The position numbers were made by a program, and so were the translations under genes. The notes under the pieces were generated by a model. It was not told where the DNA came from. It worked only from the letters and a program-made list of their open reading frames with translations, and did not search any database. Positions 9,567 through 18,249 of a stretch of 64,000 nucleotides of DNA are shown here, in pieces. Origin of the DNA: Pseudomonadota bacterium (GTDB taxonomy: Bacteria > Pseudomonadota > Gammaproteobacteria > Enterobacterales > Enterobacteriaceae). Where the stretch lies: the NCBI GenBank assembly GCA_018261615.1, contig JAGTSE010000028.1:1-64000 (forward strand), written 5' to 3'. How positions within the stretch are numbered: the first letter of the stretch is position 1; every line of letters starts with the position of its first letter.

Positions 9567-10366
9567 GGTTGCTCCTGGAAGTTTGCCGTACCGCTCATAC
9601 CGGCCATCAGGGTGCTGTCGTTGCTGTCGATAACGCCTGTCAGACTCAGCGTCTGGCTGCTTTCATCAATACGCGCCCCCAGGCGGGATACGCTGGCGCG
9701 TAGCGGCTTGTTTGTTTCATCCGGTGTAAAAGTAAAGGTCAGCCCCGGTTTGAGCATTGAGAGCCAGCGAGATGGCACCAGCAGATCAATCTCCAGACGA
9801 CGATTACTGACTATATCAAGTACAGGTGCGCCCGCCGCTACACTTTCATAGGCTTGGGCTCGCCGCTTAACAACCTGGCCGTCGAACGGTGCCAGTATGC
9901 GGCAGTGGTTCACCTGAATCTGATACACCTGGCTTTCCGCCTGCGCCTGCGCCAGACGCGCGGCGGATAAGGAAACGGCGTATTTGCCGACCGATTTCAT
10001 TTGCGCAAGCTGCTGATTTTGATTAAGTTCGGCATCAGCTGCTCGCATGGCAGCCTGAGAGGCGGCCAGTTGGGCTTGATAGATAGCGCAGTCAAAACGC
10101 GCCAGCAGATCGCCTTTCTTGAAAGGCTCCCCTTCCCGAAAAGGTATTTCCGTTATACGCCCTGCAAGATCGCTCGAAATCGTTGCCTGCTCGACCGCCA
10201 CCAGCATTCCGCGGGCCTGCTTATCAGGCAATTCTCCCATTTGAGTTGTATGCGCCGGGCTATTCAGGAGCGGGTCAACGGCTTGTGCCTGTACGTGAAA
10301 AAAACAGAAACAAAGTGCCGCCAGTCCAGGGCGTTTTCGAAAAAAAGCATGTATCAAACTCTTCAC
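9563..10366 (-). CDS. Periplasmic HlyD/RND-type adaptor (membrane fusion protein)
   Basis: 267 aa from the GTG at 10366. That start is chosen because AAGGCAGG lies 5 nt upstream and it gives a clean signal peptide (hydrophobic LAALCFCFFHVQAQA|VDP). An ATG at 10435 is in frame and remains possible. Mature-protein features are the adaptor hallmarks: LVAVEQATISSDLAGRITEI with GEPFKKGDLLARFD, a coiled coil (AAMRAADAELNQNQQL to AQAESQVYQIQ), CRILAPFDGQVVKR, and a C-terminal barrel. It is the first gene of the minus-strand cluster and is coupled to the GAF/HlyD gene. Three adaptors in a row with no visible pump ATPase is atypical. Confidence 0.78.
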   Translation of the reverse strand: MKSLIHAFFRKRPGLAALCFCFFHVQAQAVDPLLNSPAHTTQMGELPDKQARGMLVAVEQATISSDLAGRITEIPFREGEPFKKGDLLARFDCAIYQAQLAASQAAMRAADAELNQNQQLAQMKSVGKYAVSLSAARLAQAQAESQVYQIQVNHCRILAPFDGQVVKRRAQAYESVAAGAPVLDIVSNRRLEIDLLVPSRWLSMLKPGLTFTFTPDETNKPLRASVSRLGARIDESSQTLSLTGVIDSNDSTLMAGMSGTANFQEQP

Positions 10367-10459
10367 TCTAGCCTGCCTTAATTCCGCTGGATGAATGCGA
10401 AACAGAGGTGCTGAAACAACCTTCTGAATCTTCATCGAATAATCGTACTTATTGGGTCG

Positions 10460-10486
10460 AGTATAGTAAATCTGCAACAATAGCAA
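10460..10486 (-). promoter_or_regulatory. Candidate promoter of the HlyD/M50 cluster
   Basis: On the minus strand TATACT (10465-10460) matches 5 of 6 bases of the -10 consensus. TTGCTA (10486-10481) is the best -35, but the spacing is short (15 nt). Transcription from here would begin near 10453, which excludes an in-frame TTG further upstream as the adaptor start. Weak prediction. Confidence 0.25.
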
Positions 10487-11647
10487 GGCGATATAAAACG
10501 ATAATCAGGATGCGGATTTATTATAATAATTCGAAAATTGCCACTTATATCTCAAAATGAAGGCAGCTTAGAATATCCCCTAAGTCAAATAAACTTAAGT
10601 GAGATCAAAATCCAGAGGATGGTGAAACGTCCTTCGGATTTAAAGTCCCGTGTTCAACAATGATGTGGTAAGCAAAGTACCTTTATCATGCAGGTAACCA
10701 CTGTCATGCACGTTGAGGATCTCTATCCTTAACGAACAGTGGACACGGCATCGATAATTTAACTTAATTCATTGAATAATATTTTTATTTCTGATGTGAC
10801 TTATTTGGTACCTTCATTCCGTTTTGATTCACTTTGGCAACTTAATCCGGCACATAATGACGTTCGGTGAGGAAAGAGCGCTTCTGATACATCACGGTAT
10901 ATTTTAACAAACTACCCAGAAACGCCAACCTCTCGTTGTACACATATGCTGCCAGGTCTGCAACCTTAGGCATAAACGTGTTGATGAGTAGTTGCAGTGG
11001 TTAGTGACGGAGACTGGGACAATGAAGCTCTTCCGGTTGATATTACTGGCACAGGTGTGAAACATGCGTAAAGGGCAGTCGTGACATTTCCTTTTTGATG
11101 AAAATAAATAAGCCACGTTTAAGTAAATAATAAAAAGTTGTGAAGACCTGGATATGCCGTCGGTTTTTCACATGCCCAGTCACGCCCTGCCTCTCATTTT
11201 TTATAAAAATAAAAAATCAGATATTTCAAATGGGGTATGGGGTTTTGTGTAAATTAACTCCCTAAATTAAATTTAACACTTGCCGGATGCCCTTATCCCA
11301 TAAGCTTTGAATGGCCGTGTGCAAGAAAATTCTTATAAATCATGCTGATGATTTTTAATTTTTAAATCTAATTTATGTAAATCTTTGTTACATATTTTTA
11401 CTTCCAGTCATTCGGGAACGTTCCTACAGTCCGGCTGTTGGGTCTTATCCGGAATTTTGTCATTCCAGACAAACACCCAAAATATAGTGTCGGCATGCTG
11501 GTGAATGGACTGCGCCCGCTTTTAACTCCGATATGTTGATTCCGTCGGATGACGTGAACAGGGAGGTTGTTCTGGCTGGGTTTGTCTTTCTTATTAATAT
11601 CTCACTGGCACTGACCGTTTCCATAATTCCACAGAACAGGGACCGTC
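10487..11647. other. Long AT-rich intergenic region between export cluster and T6SS
   Basis: About 1.16 kb between the divergent adaptor cluster and tssB. I see no convincing gene: open frames are short, unlike any family I know, and without good ribosome sites. The stretch is clearly AT-richer than its flanks, particularly 10750-10850 and 11190-11400, as expected for a silenced or horizontally acquired promoter region. The T6SS promoter must lie in its right part, but no element stands out. The last bases before tssB contain a plausible ribosome site (AGGGA). Confidence 0.5.
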
Positions 11648-12148
11648 ATGTCTAATTCTTCTTATCAGTCCGAAATTCCCAGAGCACGTATTAATTTAAA
11701 ACTTGATCTGCATACGGGTGGGGCGAGCAAAAAAACGGAATTACCACTGAAATTACTGGTTGCCGGTGATTTCAGTAATGGACAGGATTCCGCGCCATTA
11801 TCAGAGCGCAAAAAAGTTAATGTGAATAAAAATAACTTTGACTCAGTGCTTTCCGAATATTCCCCGAAAGTCAATCTGACCGTTAAAAATACCCTTGCTG
11901 ATGACGGCAGCGAAGACAATATCAGTCTGACATTCCAGAATATGAAAGATTTCTCCCCGGAACAGGTCTCCAGACAAATACCACAACTGAAGGCCATGCT
12001 TTCCATGCGCAATTTGCTTCGTGATTTAAAGGCGAACCTGCTGGATAACCAGGCTTTCCGAAAAGAGCTGGAAAAAATTCTGCTCGACCCGGCGTTAAGT
12101 GCAGAACTCAGAGCCGAACTTTCAGCCCTGGCACCTAAACAGCCATAA
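11648..12148 (+). CDS. tssB: T6SS sheath small subunit TssB/VipA
   Basis: 166 aa, normal length for the family. It opens with IPRARINLKLDLHTGGASKKTELPLKLLVAGDFS and has the conserved tail of acidic/hydrophobic helices (FSPEQVSRQIPQLKAMLSMRNLLRDLKANLLDNQAFRKELEKIL), typical of TssB. It pairs with TssC to build the contractile cytoplasmic sheath. AGGGA lies a few bases before the ATG. It is the first gene of the T6SS run and is followed 39 bp later by tssC, the usual order. Confidence 0.95.
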   Translation: MSNSSYQSEIPRARINLKLDLHTGGASKKTELPLKLLVAGDFSNGQDSAPLSERKKVNVNKNNFDSVLSEYSPKVNLTVKNTLADDGSEDNISLTFQNMKDFSPEQVSRQIPQLKAMLSMRNLLRDLKANLLDNQAFRKELEKILLDPALSAELRAELSALAPKQP

Positions 12149-12187
12149 CGGTCACGATGTTTTAACGGATTAATAAGGAAGATGCTG

Positions 12188-13729
12188 ATGTCTGTAAAAA
12201 ATGAGAATGCGGCTGGTGGCGAAAGCGTGGTGCTGGAGCGTCCTGCTGCGGGCGGGGTTTATGCATCCCTGTTTGAAAAAATCAACCTGAACCCGGTGTC
12301 CGAGTTGAGTGCGCTGGATATCTGGCAGGACGCGCAGGCGATGTCGGATGCGACCGCGGATGAACGTTTAACGGCGGGGATGCAGGTGTTCCTGGAATGC
12401 CTGACGAAAGCGGGCTCAAAAGTTGAAAAACTCGATAAAAACCTGATTGACTATCATATCGCGGAGCTGGACTACCAGATTAGCCGTCAGCTGGATGCAG
12501 TAATGCACAGCGACGAATTTCAGGCGGTAGAAAGTCTGTGGCGCGGCGTCAAATCGCTGGTTGATAAAACCGATTTCCGCCAGAACGTGAAAGTTGAACT
12601 GCTGGATATGTCCAAAGAAGACTTGCGTCAGGACTTCGAAGACAGCCCGGAAATCATCCAGAGCGGACTGTATAAACATACCTATATTGATGAGTATGAC
12701 ACACCGGGTGGAGAGCCGATTGCCGCGCTGATTTCCGCTTACGAATTTGATGCGTATGCACAGGATGTCGCGCTGCTGCGCAACATCTCTAAAGTCTCTG
12801 CCGCCGCGCATATGCCGTTTATCGGCTCCGCAGGCCCGAAATTCTTCCTTAAGGACTCAATGGAGGATGTGGCGGCCATCAAGGATATCGGTAACTACTT
12901 TGACCGTGCCGAATACATTAAGTGGAAATCCTTCCGCGAGACGGACGATGCCCGCTATATCGGTCTGGTGATGCCACGCGTACTGGGGCGTCTGCCGTAT
13001 GGCCCGGACACCGTGCCGGTACGCAGCTTCAACTATGTCGAAGAAGTGAAAGGCCCGGATCACGACAAATACCTGTGGACCAACGCCTCGTTTGCCTTTG
13101 CATCCAACATGGTACGCAGCTTCATCAACAACGGCTGGTGTGTACAAATCCGTGGCCCGCAGGCCGGTGGTGCCGTTCAGGACCTGCCTATCCATCTGTA
13201 CGATCTGGGCACCGGCAATCAGGTGAAGATCCCGTCTGAAGTGATGATCCCGGAAACCCGCGAATTTGAATTTGCTAATCTCGGCTTCATTCCCCTGTCT
13301 TACTACAAGAACCGCGATTACTCCTGCTTCTTCTCGGCGAACTCCACCCAGAAGCCGGCCCTGTATGACACCGCCGATGCGACGGCTAACAGCCGTATCA
13401 ACGCGCGTCTGCCATACATTTTCCTGCTGTCGCGTATCGCGCACTACCTGAAGCTTATCCAGCGCGAGAATATCGGTACGACGAAAGACCGTCGTCTGCT
13501 GGAGCTGGAGCTGAACACCTGGGTTCGTGGTCTGGTGACTGAAATGACCGACCCGGGCGATGAGCTTCAGGCTTCTCACCCGCTGCGTGACGCCAAAGTG
13601 GTGGTGGAAGACATCGAAGACAACCCGGGCTTCTTCCGCGTCCGACTGTTCGCTATTCCGCACTTCCAGGTGGAAGGGATGGACGTCAACCTGTCACTGG
13701 TTTCCCAGATGCCGAAGGCGAAATCTTAA
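12188..13729 (+). CDS. tssC: T6SS sheath large subunit TssC/VipB
   Basis: 513 aa from ATG 12188, the ATG best spaced from AAGGAA; an ATG 6 nt earlier is also possible. Diagnostic stretches are WRGVKSLVDKTDFRQNVKVELLDMSKEDLRQDFED (N-terminal sheath domain), PFIGSAGPKFF, and the C-terminal NTWVRGLVTEMTDPGDE and PGFFRVRLFAIPHFQVEGMDVNLSLVSQMPKAK. With TssB it forms the contractile tube wall that is recycled by ClpV. It is the best-conserved protein of the locus and shows no irregularity. Confidence 0.96.
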   Translation: MSVKNENAAGGESVVLERPAAGGVYASLFEKINLNPVSELSALDIWQDAQAMSDATADERLTAGMQVFLECLTKAGSKVEKLDKNLIDYHIAELDYQISRQLDAVMHSDEFQAVESLWRGVKSLVDKTDFRQNVKVELLDMSKEDLRQDFEDSPEIIQSGLYKHTYIDEYDTPGGEPIAALISAYEFDAYAQDVALLRNISKVSAAAHMPFIGSAGPKFFLKDSMEDVAAIKDIGNYFDRAEYIKWKSFRETDDARYIGLVMPRVLGRLPYGPDTVPVRSFNYVEEVKGPDHDKYLWTNASFAFASNMVRSFINNGWCVQIRGPQAGGAVQDLPIHLYDLGTGNQVKIPSEVMIPETREFEFANLGFIPLSYYKNRDYSCFFSANSTQKPALYDTADATANSRINARLPYIFLLSRIAHYLKLIQRENIGTTKDRRLLELELNTWVRGLVTEMTDPGDELQASHPLRDAKVVVEDIEDNPGFFRVRLFAIPHFQVEGMDVNLSLVSQMPKAKS

Positions 13730-13747
13730 GGCGAGAGGAAATCAGGG

Positions 13748-15085
13748 ATGAAAATTCATCGTCCGTTATGGAATGAAGGGGCGCTTCTGGCCCCGCAACA
13801 GTTTCAGCAGCAGGTCCGCTGGAGTGAACACGTTGCCGACACGGTCGCCCGGATGGGTATTTCTCATCCCTGGGGCGTGGTTGCGGCAGAATTTGATGAT
13901 GCCGCGCTGGCGCTCTCGCGCCTGAACGCCACCCGTCTGGTGGTGCGCTTTCAGGATGGTACGATTGTTGATACGGATCTGGCGGACAATCTTCCGCCGG
14001 TCTGTGATTTATCTGTTGCAGCCGGCAGTGAAGCTGTGGAGGTGGTTGTCGCGCTGCCGCTACTGAGCGCCAGTGGTGGCAACCTCGATAACGGCCAGGA
14101 CAGTGAGCGTCCGCGTCGCTGGAAAGCCGAACGCGTGGTGGTGCAGGAACTGGCTGGTCATGAAAGCGGGGAGCTCGCCATTCTGCGTAATGCGTTAACC
14201 CTGCGTCTGTCCAGCCAGGAAAACACAGCATACCTGACCTGTCCGGTGGCCCGTCTGGTGCGTAATGCTCAGGGACAGTGGAGTCGTGAGCCCTCCTTTA
14301 TCCCGCCGATGCTTTCCGTTTCTGCAAGCCCGTGGCTTGCCACCGAACTGGGTGACTTGCTGATCCGGCTGCAGGCCCGTCGCCGTCGCTTGATGGCCAT
14401 GCGCCGTGAGAGTAATGAGCGGATGGCGGACTTTGCGGTCGCGGATGTGTCCCTGTTCTGGCTGCTCAATGCGCTGAACAGCGCCGAACCGGTGTTGACG
14501 GAACTGCTGCAGACACCGGGTCGTCACCCGGAACTGCTGTACCGCGAACTGACCCGTCTGGCCGGCAGTCTGCTGACCTTCTCACTGGAGCACGATGCCG
14601 GGGACATTCCTGCTTATCAGCACGATGCACCGGAACGGGTATTCCCGCCGTTGCTGGCACTGCTTGATAAGCTGCTGGAAGCGAGCCTGCCATCGAGGGT
14701 GGTGAGCATTCATCTGGAGCATCAGGATCAGATCTGGAAAGGTGCCCTGCACGATGGGCGCCTGCGCGAAGGGGCCGATTTTTATCTCTCCGTGCGCTCT
14801 TCTATGCCGAACCATGAGCTTCAGACGAAGTTCCCACAGCTGTGTAAAGCGGGCAGTTTTGATGATGTTTCGGATGTGGTGAATGTGGCCCTGAGTGGGA
14901 TGGTGATCAAACCGCTGACGCATGTGCCGACGGCGATCCCGTTACGTCTTGAGAACCAGTATTTCTCAATGGATCTGAGCTCGGAAGCAGCCCGTAGCAT
15001 GCTGGAAATGGGCAGTTGCACCTTCTACACCCCGCGTTCACTGGGGGATGTGAAACTTGAACTCTTTGCGGTGCTGCGCACATGA
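13748..15085 (+). CDS. tssK: T6SS baseplate protein TssK
   Basis: 445 aa, usual length. It begins MKIHRPLWNEGALLAPQQFQQQVRWSEH, the standard TssK opening, and contains VSLFWLLNALNSAEPVLTELLQTPGRHPELLYRELTRLAGSLLTFS and PLRLENQYFSMDL. TssK is the trimeric connector between baseplate and the TssL/TssM membrane complex. A ribosome site (GAGG) precedes the ATG, 18 bp after tssC. Its end overlaps tssL by 4 nt (ATGA), so the two are translationally coupled. Confidence 0.95.
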   Translation: MKIHRPLWNEGALLAPQQFQQQVRWSEHVADTVARMGISHPWGVVAAEFDDAALALSRLNATRLVVRFQDGTIVDTDLADNLPPVCDLSVAAGSEAVEVVVALPLLSASGGNLDNGQDSERPRRWKAERVVVQELAGHESGELAILRNALTLRLSSQENTAYLTCPVARLVRNAQGQWSREPSFIPPMLSVSASPWLATELGDLLIRLQARRRRLMAMRRESNERMADFAVADVSLFWLLNALNSAEPVLTELLQTPGRHPELLYRELTRLAGSLLTFSLEHDAGDIPAYQHDAPERVFPPLLALLDKLLEASLPSRVVSIHLEHQDQIWKGALHDGRLREGADFYLSVRSSMPNHELQTKFPQLCKAGSFDDVSDVVNVALSGMVIKPLTHVPTAIPLRLENQYFSMDLSSEAARSMLEMGSCTFYTPRSLGDVKLELFAVLRT

Positions 15086-15735
15086 ATAAATCTGCTCTCA
15101 GTCAAATCGAACAGATTTTTTATCCGGGCTGGCTGATGGCCAGCCAGCTACGCGGTGGACAGGAAGTCCGGGACGGAGAGGCGCTTTATCGCCGGGCCTG
15201 CCGTCTGGTACAGGAGGCGAAAGCTGCGCTCACGGAGGCAGGTTACAGCGACATTAGCCGTGATCATATGGTGTATGCCCTGTGTGCATTGCTTGATGAG
15301 AGTGTCCTTAACCGGGGAACCACGGACGACGGTTACCTGACCTGGCGACGCGATCCGCTGCAGGCGCATTTCTTTGGCACCCTGAACGCAGGGGAGGACC
15401 TGTGGGAGCGGATCCGCAATCTGCTGAAAGAGCCCACTCCAGACACTGCGGTACTGACCTGTATGTACCGTACCCTGCAACTGGGATTTGTCGGCCAGTA
15501 CCGTGCGCAGGATGACGAGCGCCGTGAGGACGTGGTACGTGCACTGGGTGAACGGGTGCCCGCCTTTACGCTTTCGCAGGATGCGCCGATTGTCGCAAGG
15601 GCCTCCCGTCTGCGCAGTGGTCGTCGTCTGTACTGGCTTTCCTGGATTATCGGGGCGGCCGTACTGGTGGGGCTGTGGTTCTTCTTCTCTTCCTCCCTCA
15701 CCGAACTGGTGAGTCAGACGGTCAGACCGGGGTAA
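15082..15735 (+). CDS. tssL: T6SS inner-membrane protein TssL (DotU-type, short form)
   Basis: 217 aa. The cytoplasmic DotU domain is recognised by HMVYALCALLDESVLNRG, FFGTLNAGEDLWERIRNLL and QLGFVGQYRAQDDERREDVVRALGERVPAF. A single C-terminal membrane helix lies at about 183-203, as in canonical TssL. The peptidoglycan-binding OmpA domain carried by some TssL proteins is missing here but is encoded by the next gene, 3 bp downstream. TssL contacts TssK and TssM in the membrane complex. Confidence 0.93.
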   Translation: MNKSALSQIEQIFYPGWLMASQLRGGQEVRDGEALYRRACRLVQEAKAALTEAGYSDISRDHMVYALCALLDESVLNRGTTDDGYLTWRRDPLQAHFFGTLNAGEDLWERIRNLLKEPTPDTAVLTCMYRTLQLGFVGQYRAQDDERREDVVRALGERVPAFTLSQDAPIVARASRLRSGRRLYWLSWIIGAAVLVGLWFFFSSSLTELVSQTVRPG

Positions 15736-15738
15736 AGG

Positions 15739-17454
15739 ATGCGTGATGTTTACCGGAGTCTGTTAACCGCCCTGGCGGGCGTACTGGCGCTGTGGCTTAT
15801 CCTGGGCTTCTGGCCGCTGTCGGTCGGGAGTCGCGTGGCACTCAGTCTGCTGGTCATCCTGGTGTGCGGGGCGATGTTCTGGCGTCAGCACCGGGCATCA
15901 CAGCGGCGGGCACAGTCACTGATGGAGATTGTGGACGAGAGTCTGCCGCCGGAAGATTTTCAGGGCGCGGTCATTCTGGTGTGTGGCGATAACAGTGCGC
16001 TTTTCACTGAGTGTGCACGGCATCATGAAACCCGTCAGGTCTGGTATCTACGGGTAAAGGATGCGGAACAACTGCCACTCCTGGCACAGCACCTGAGCCT
16101 GGTGCGCCCGGCCCTAGTGTCGCAAATTTCCGTCATGCTGGCGGTGGTACCTGAACAGCATATATCCGGTGATGATTTTACCCAGAGCCTTCGGGGCTGG
16201 CAGCGTGCTGCCGTCCAGTGCCGTGCGGCATTCGGCACGTTCCTCCCGCTGTGGACTGTGACCTGGGTATCGCCCCCTGCGGCCTGCGAGGAGGCAGAGC
16301 CTGTCTGGTTTACCACAGTAAGCCAGCGGACCGGTATTCAGGGGTATCAGTCCGGTCAGGGCAATGTGTCACTGGCGGAATGGACCCAGGAGACCGGACC
16401 AGACGGACGTCTTTCCCGTCTGAGTCAGGGCCTGTGGCTGGACAGTCTGCTTGCCTGGCAGAACAGCGCCGTGAATGACTTGCTGTCGGTACGGCAGGGT
16501 GAGCTGCCGGTGATGAAGCCCTGTGTGCAGGGCATGTGCATGGTGCCGGTGAGCGGTATCGCGGGCAATCTCTGGCAACAGCACATTACCTCCGTGACGG
16601 CGTTGCCACCGGATGCGTCCGTGACTACAGAACCACTGCCGCTGCCTGAACTGCTGCTGCCAGCGTTACCACGCCGACGTGGCGTCAGCCGCAGAATGGT
16701 GTTCTGGCGTTACGCCGGATTACTGGGCGGGATTTTCCTGGCATTCGCCATGCTGGCGTCCTGGATGAACAACCAGCGCCTCATCCGAAATATTGGCGAT
16801 CATCTTGCATTGTATCACCAACTGACGGGTAAGCCTGTTGCACCGAAACTGCTTGCGCAGCAGCGTCTGCGGGCTGATGGCGAATTGCTGGACGACTGGC
16901 AGCGTCGCGGGGAGCCACTGCGTTATCGCCTGGGCCTGTATCAGGGGCTGCGTCTTGTTCCGCCTGTTGAGGCCGCAGTCAGCGACTGGGCACCACCACC
17001 ACCGCCCCCACCGGTTATTAAGAAAATCATTCAGGGTCCGAAAACCATTCGTCTCGACAGCATGTCGCTGTTCGATTCGGGCAAATCGGCGCTGAAGGCC
17101 GGGTCCACCAAAATGCTGGTGAACTCGCTGGTCGGCGTCAAGGCGAAACTGGGCTGGCTGATTGTGGTCAGCGGGCATACCGACAACACCGGTAACCCGG
17201 CACTTAATCAAATGCTGTCCCTGAAGCGTGCCGAAGCGGTGCGTAACTGGATGCGGGATACCGGCGATGTGCCGGAAAGCTGTTTTGCGGTGCAGGGTTA
17301 TGGTGAAAGCCGTCCGATCGCAACCAACGACACCCCGGAGGGCCGTACGCTCAACCGCCGTGTCGAAATCAGTCTGGTACCGCAGGCCAGTGCCTGCCAG
17401 ATACCGGGCAAACCCACAGCGTCATCGCAGGATGATGACGTTTCTCAACACTAA
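15739..17454 (+). CDS. T6SS-associated OmpA-domain membrane protein
   Basis: 571 aa. Two N-terminal membrane helices (about 8-50), a cytoplasmic stretch of about 270 residues, a third helix (about 327-346), a periplasmic linker with a run of seven prolines, then a C-terminal OmpA-like peptidoglycan-binding domain (MSLFDSGKSALKAGS, VVSGHTDNTGNPALNQMLSLKRAEAV, GRTLNRRVEISL). From family knowledge this kind of protein anchors the T6SS membrane complex to the cell wall (TagL-like role). It starts 3 bp after tssL. I do not assign a Tss letter because the domain order differs from classical TssL and TagL. Confidence 0.87.
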   Translation: MRDVYRSLLTALAGVLALWLILGFWPLSVGSRVALSLLVILVCGAMFWRQHRASQRRAQSLMEIVDESLPPEDFQGAVILVCGDNSALFTECARHHETRQVWYLRVKDAEQLPLLAQHLSLVRPALVSQISVMLAVVPEQHISGDDFTQSLRGWQRAAVQCRAAFGTFLPLWTVTWVSPPAACEEAEPVWFTTVSQRTGIQGYQSGQGNVSLAEWTQETGPDGRLSRLSQGLWLDSLLAWQNSAVNDLLSVRQGELPVMKPCVQGMCMVPVSGIAGNLWQQHITSVTALPPDASVTTEPLPLPELLLPALPRRRGVSRRMVFWRYAGLLGGIFLAFAMLASWMNNQRLIRNIGDHLALYHQLTGKPVAPKLLAQQRLRADGELLDDWQRRGEPLRYRLGLYQGLRLVPPVEAAVSDWAPPPPPPPVIKKIIQGPKTIRLDSMSLFDSGKSALKAGSTKMLVNSLVGVKAKLGWLIVVSGHTDNTGNPALNQMLSLKRAEAVRNWMRDTGDVPESCFAVQGYGESRPIATNDTPEGRTLNRRVEISLVPQASACQIPGKPTASSQDDDVSQH

Positions 17455-17468
17455 ATGGAGTAATACCG

Positions 17469-17960
17469 ATGGCAATTCCTGTTTATCTCTGGCTGAAAGA
17501 CGACGGCGGCGCGGACATTAAAGGGTCTGTGGACGTTCAGGATCGTGAAGGTAGCATCGAGGTTGTTGCGCAGGAGCATAACCTGTACATCCCGACCGAC
17601 AACAACACCGGCAAGCTGACCGGCACCCGTATCCACACCCCGTTCCTGTTCACCAAGGAAATCGATTCCTCCAGCCCGTACCTGTACAAGGCGGTGACCA
17701 CCGGTCAGACCCTGAAGTCTGCGGAATTCAAGTGGTACAAAATCAACGACGCGGGCCAGGAAGTGGAGTACTTCAACACCAAACTGGAAAACGTGAAAGT
17801 GGTGAAAGTGAACCCTGTGATGCATGACATCAAGGATCCTTCTTTCGAGAAGCATAACCACCTTGAGCAGATCGAACTGCGTTACGAAAAAATCACCTGG
17901 ACCTACAAAGACGGCAACATCATTCATTCCGATAGCTGGAATGAACGCGCCACCGCCTGA
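17469..17960 (+). CDS. hcp: T6SS tube protein Hcp (TssD)
   Basis: 163 aa, typical. It opens MAIPVYLWLKDDGGADIKGSVDVQDREGSIEVVAQEH and ends with the standard EQIELRYEKITWTYKDGNIIHSDSWNERATA, with no C-terminal effector extension. Hexamers stack into the expelled tube and can chaperone small effectors. It lies 14 bp after the OmpA-domain gene with TAATGGAGTAAT just before the ATG. A 289-bp gap separates it from clpV, the longest inside the structural genes. Confidence 0.97.
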   Translation: MAIPVYLWLKDDGGADIKGSVDVQDREGSIEVVAQEHNLYIPTDNNTGKLTGTRIHTPFLFTKEIDSSSPYLYKAVTTGQTLKSAEFKWYKINDAGQEVEYFNTKLENVKVVKVNPVMHDIKDPSFEKHNHLEQIELRYEKITWTYKDGNIIHSDSWNERATA

Positions 17961-18007
17961 TTACGCGTCATATTTCGCGCCGCAGGTGCGTTGGCTTCAC
18001 TCATTCG

Positions 18008-18039
18008 CCCCGGTCACATAGTTATCTATGCTCCCGGGG
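18008..18039 (+). terminator. Bulged hairpin downstream of hcp
   Basis: Arms CCCCGG and CCGGGG enclose a second stem ATAG/CTAT with a TTAT loop. No long U-tract follows, so termination would be partial at best. The position suits an element that stabilises hcp mRNA or separates the highly expressed hcp from clpV. The surrounding segment (about 17989-18086) has the look of a dispersed intergenic repeat. Confidence 0.35.
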
Positions 18040-18249
18040 ACTCATGATTTTGCCGCCTTCCTGCGACACGCACTATTTAGCGTAATCCTCGTTCTTAAGC
18101 GGATGGGATGACCCTTCCGCTGTTTTATACAGCGCCTGCCTCGCGGGCGTTCTGCAACGCAGTCACACATTTTATCAGTACTGACCTTATGGGCATCGGT
18201 TAACGGCCAGGGGCGGTAGCATGTCCGGAAGCCATCAAGAGAGAGAAAA

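Noticed and set aside
10904..11116. 70-codon frame on the minus strand in the long intergenic region
   Set aside because: No ribosome site, odd composition and no family resemblance; treated as chance.
11595..11640. TGGCAC before tssB as a sigma-54 promoter of the T6SS
   Set aside because: The -24-like TGGCAC is present but the -12 TTGC element is missing at the required spacing.
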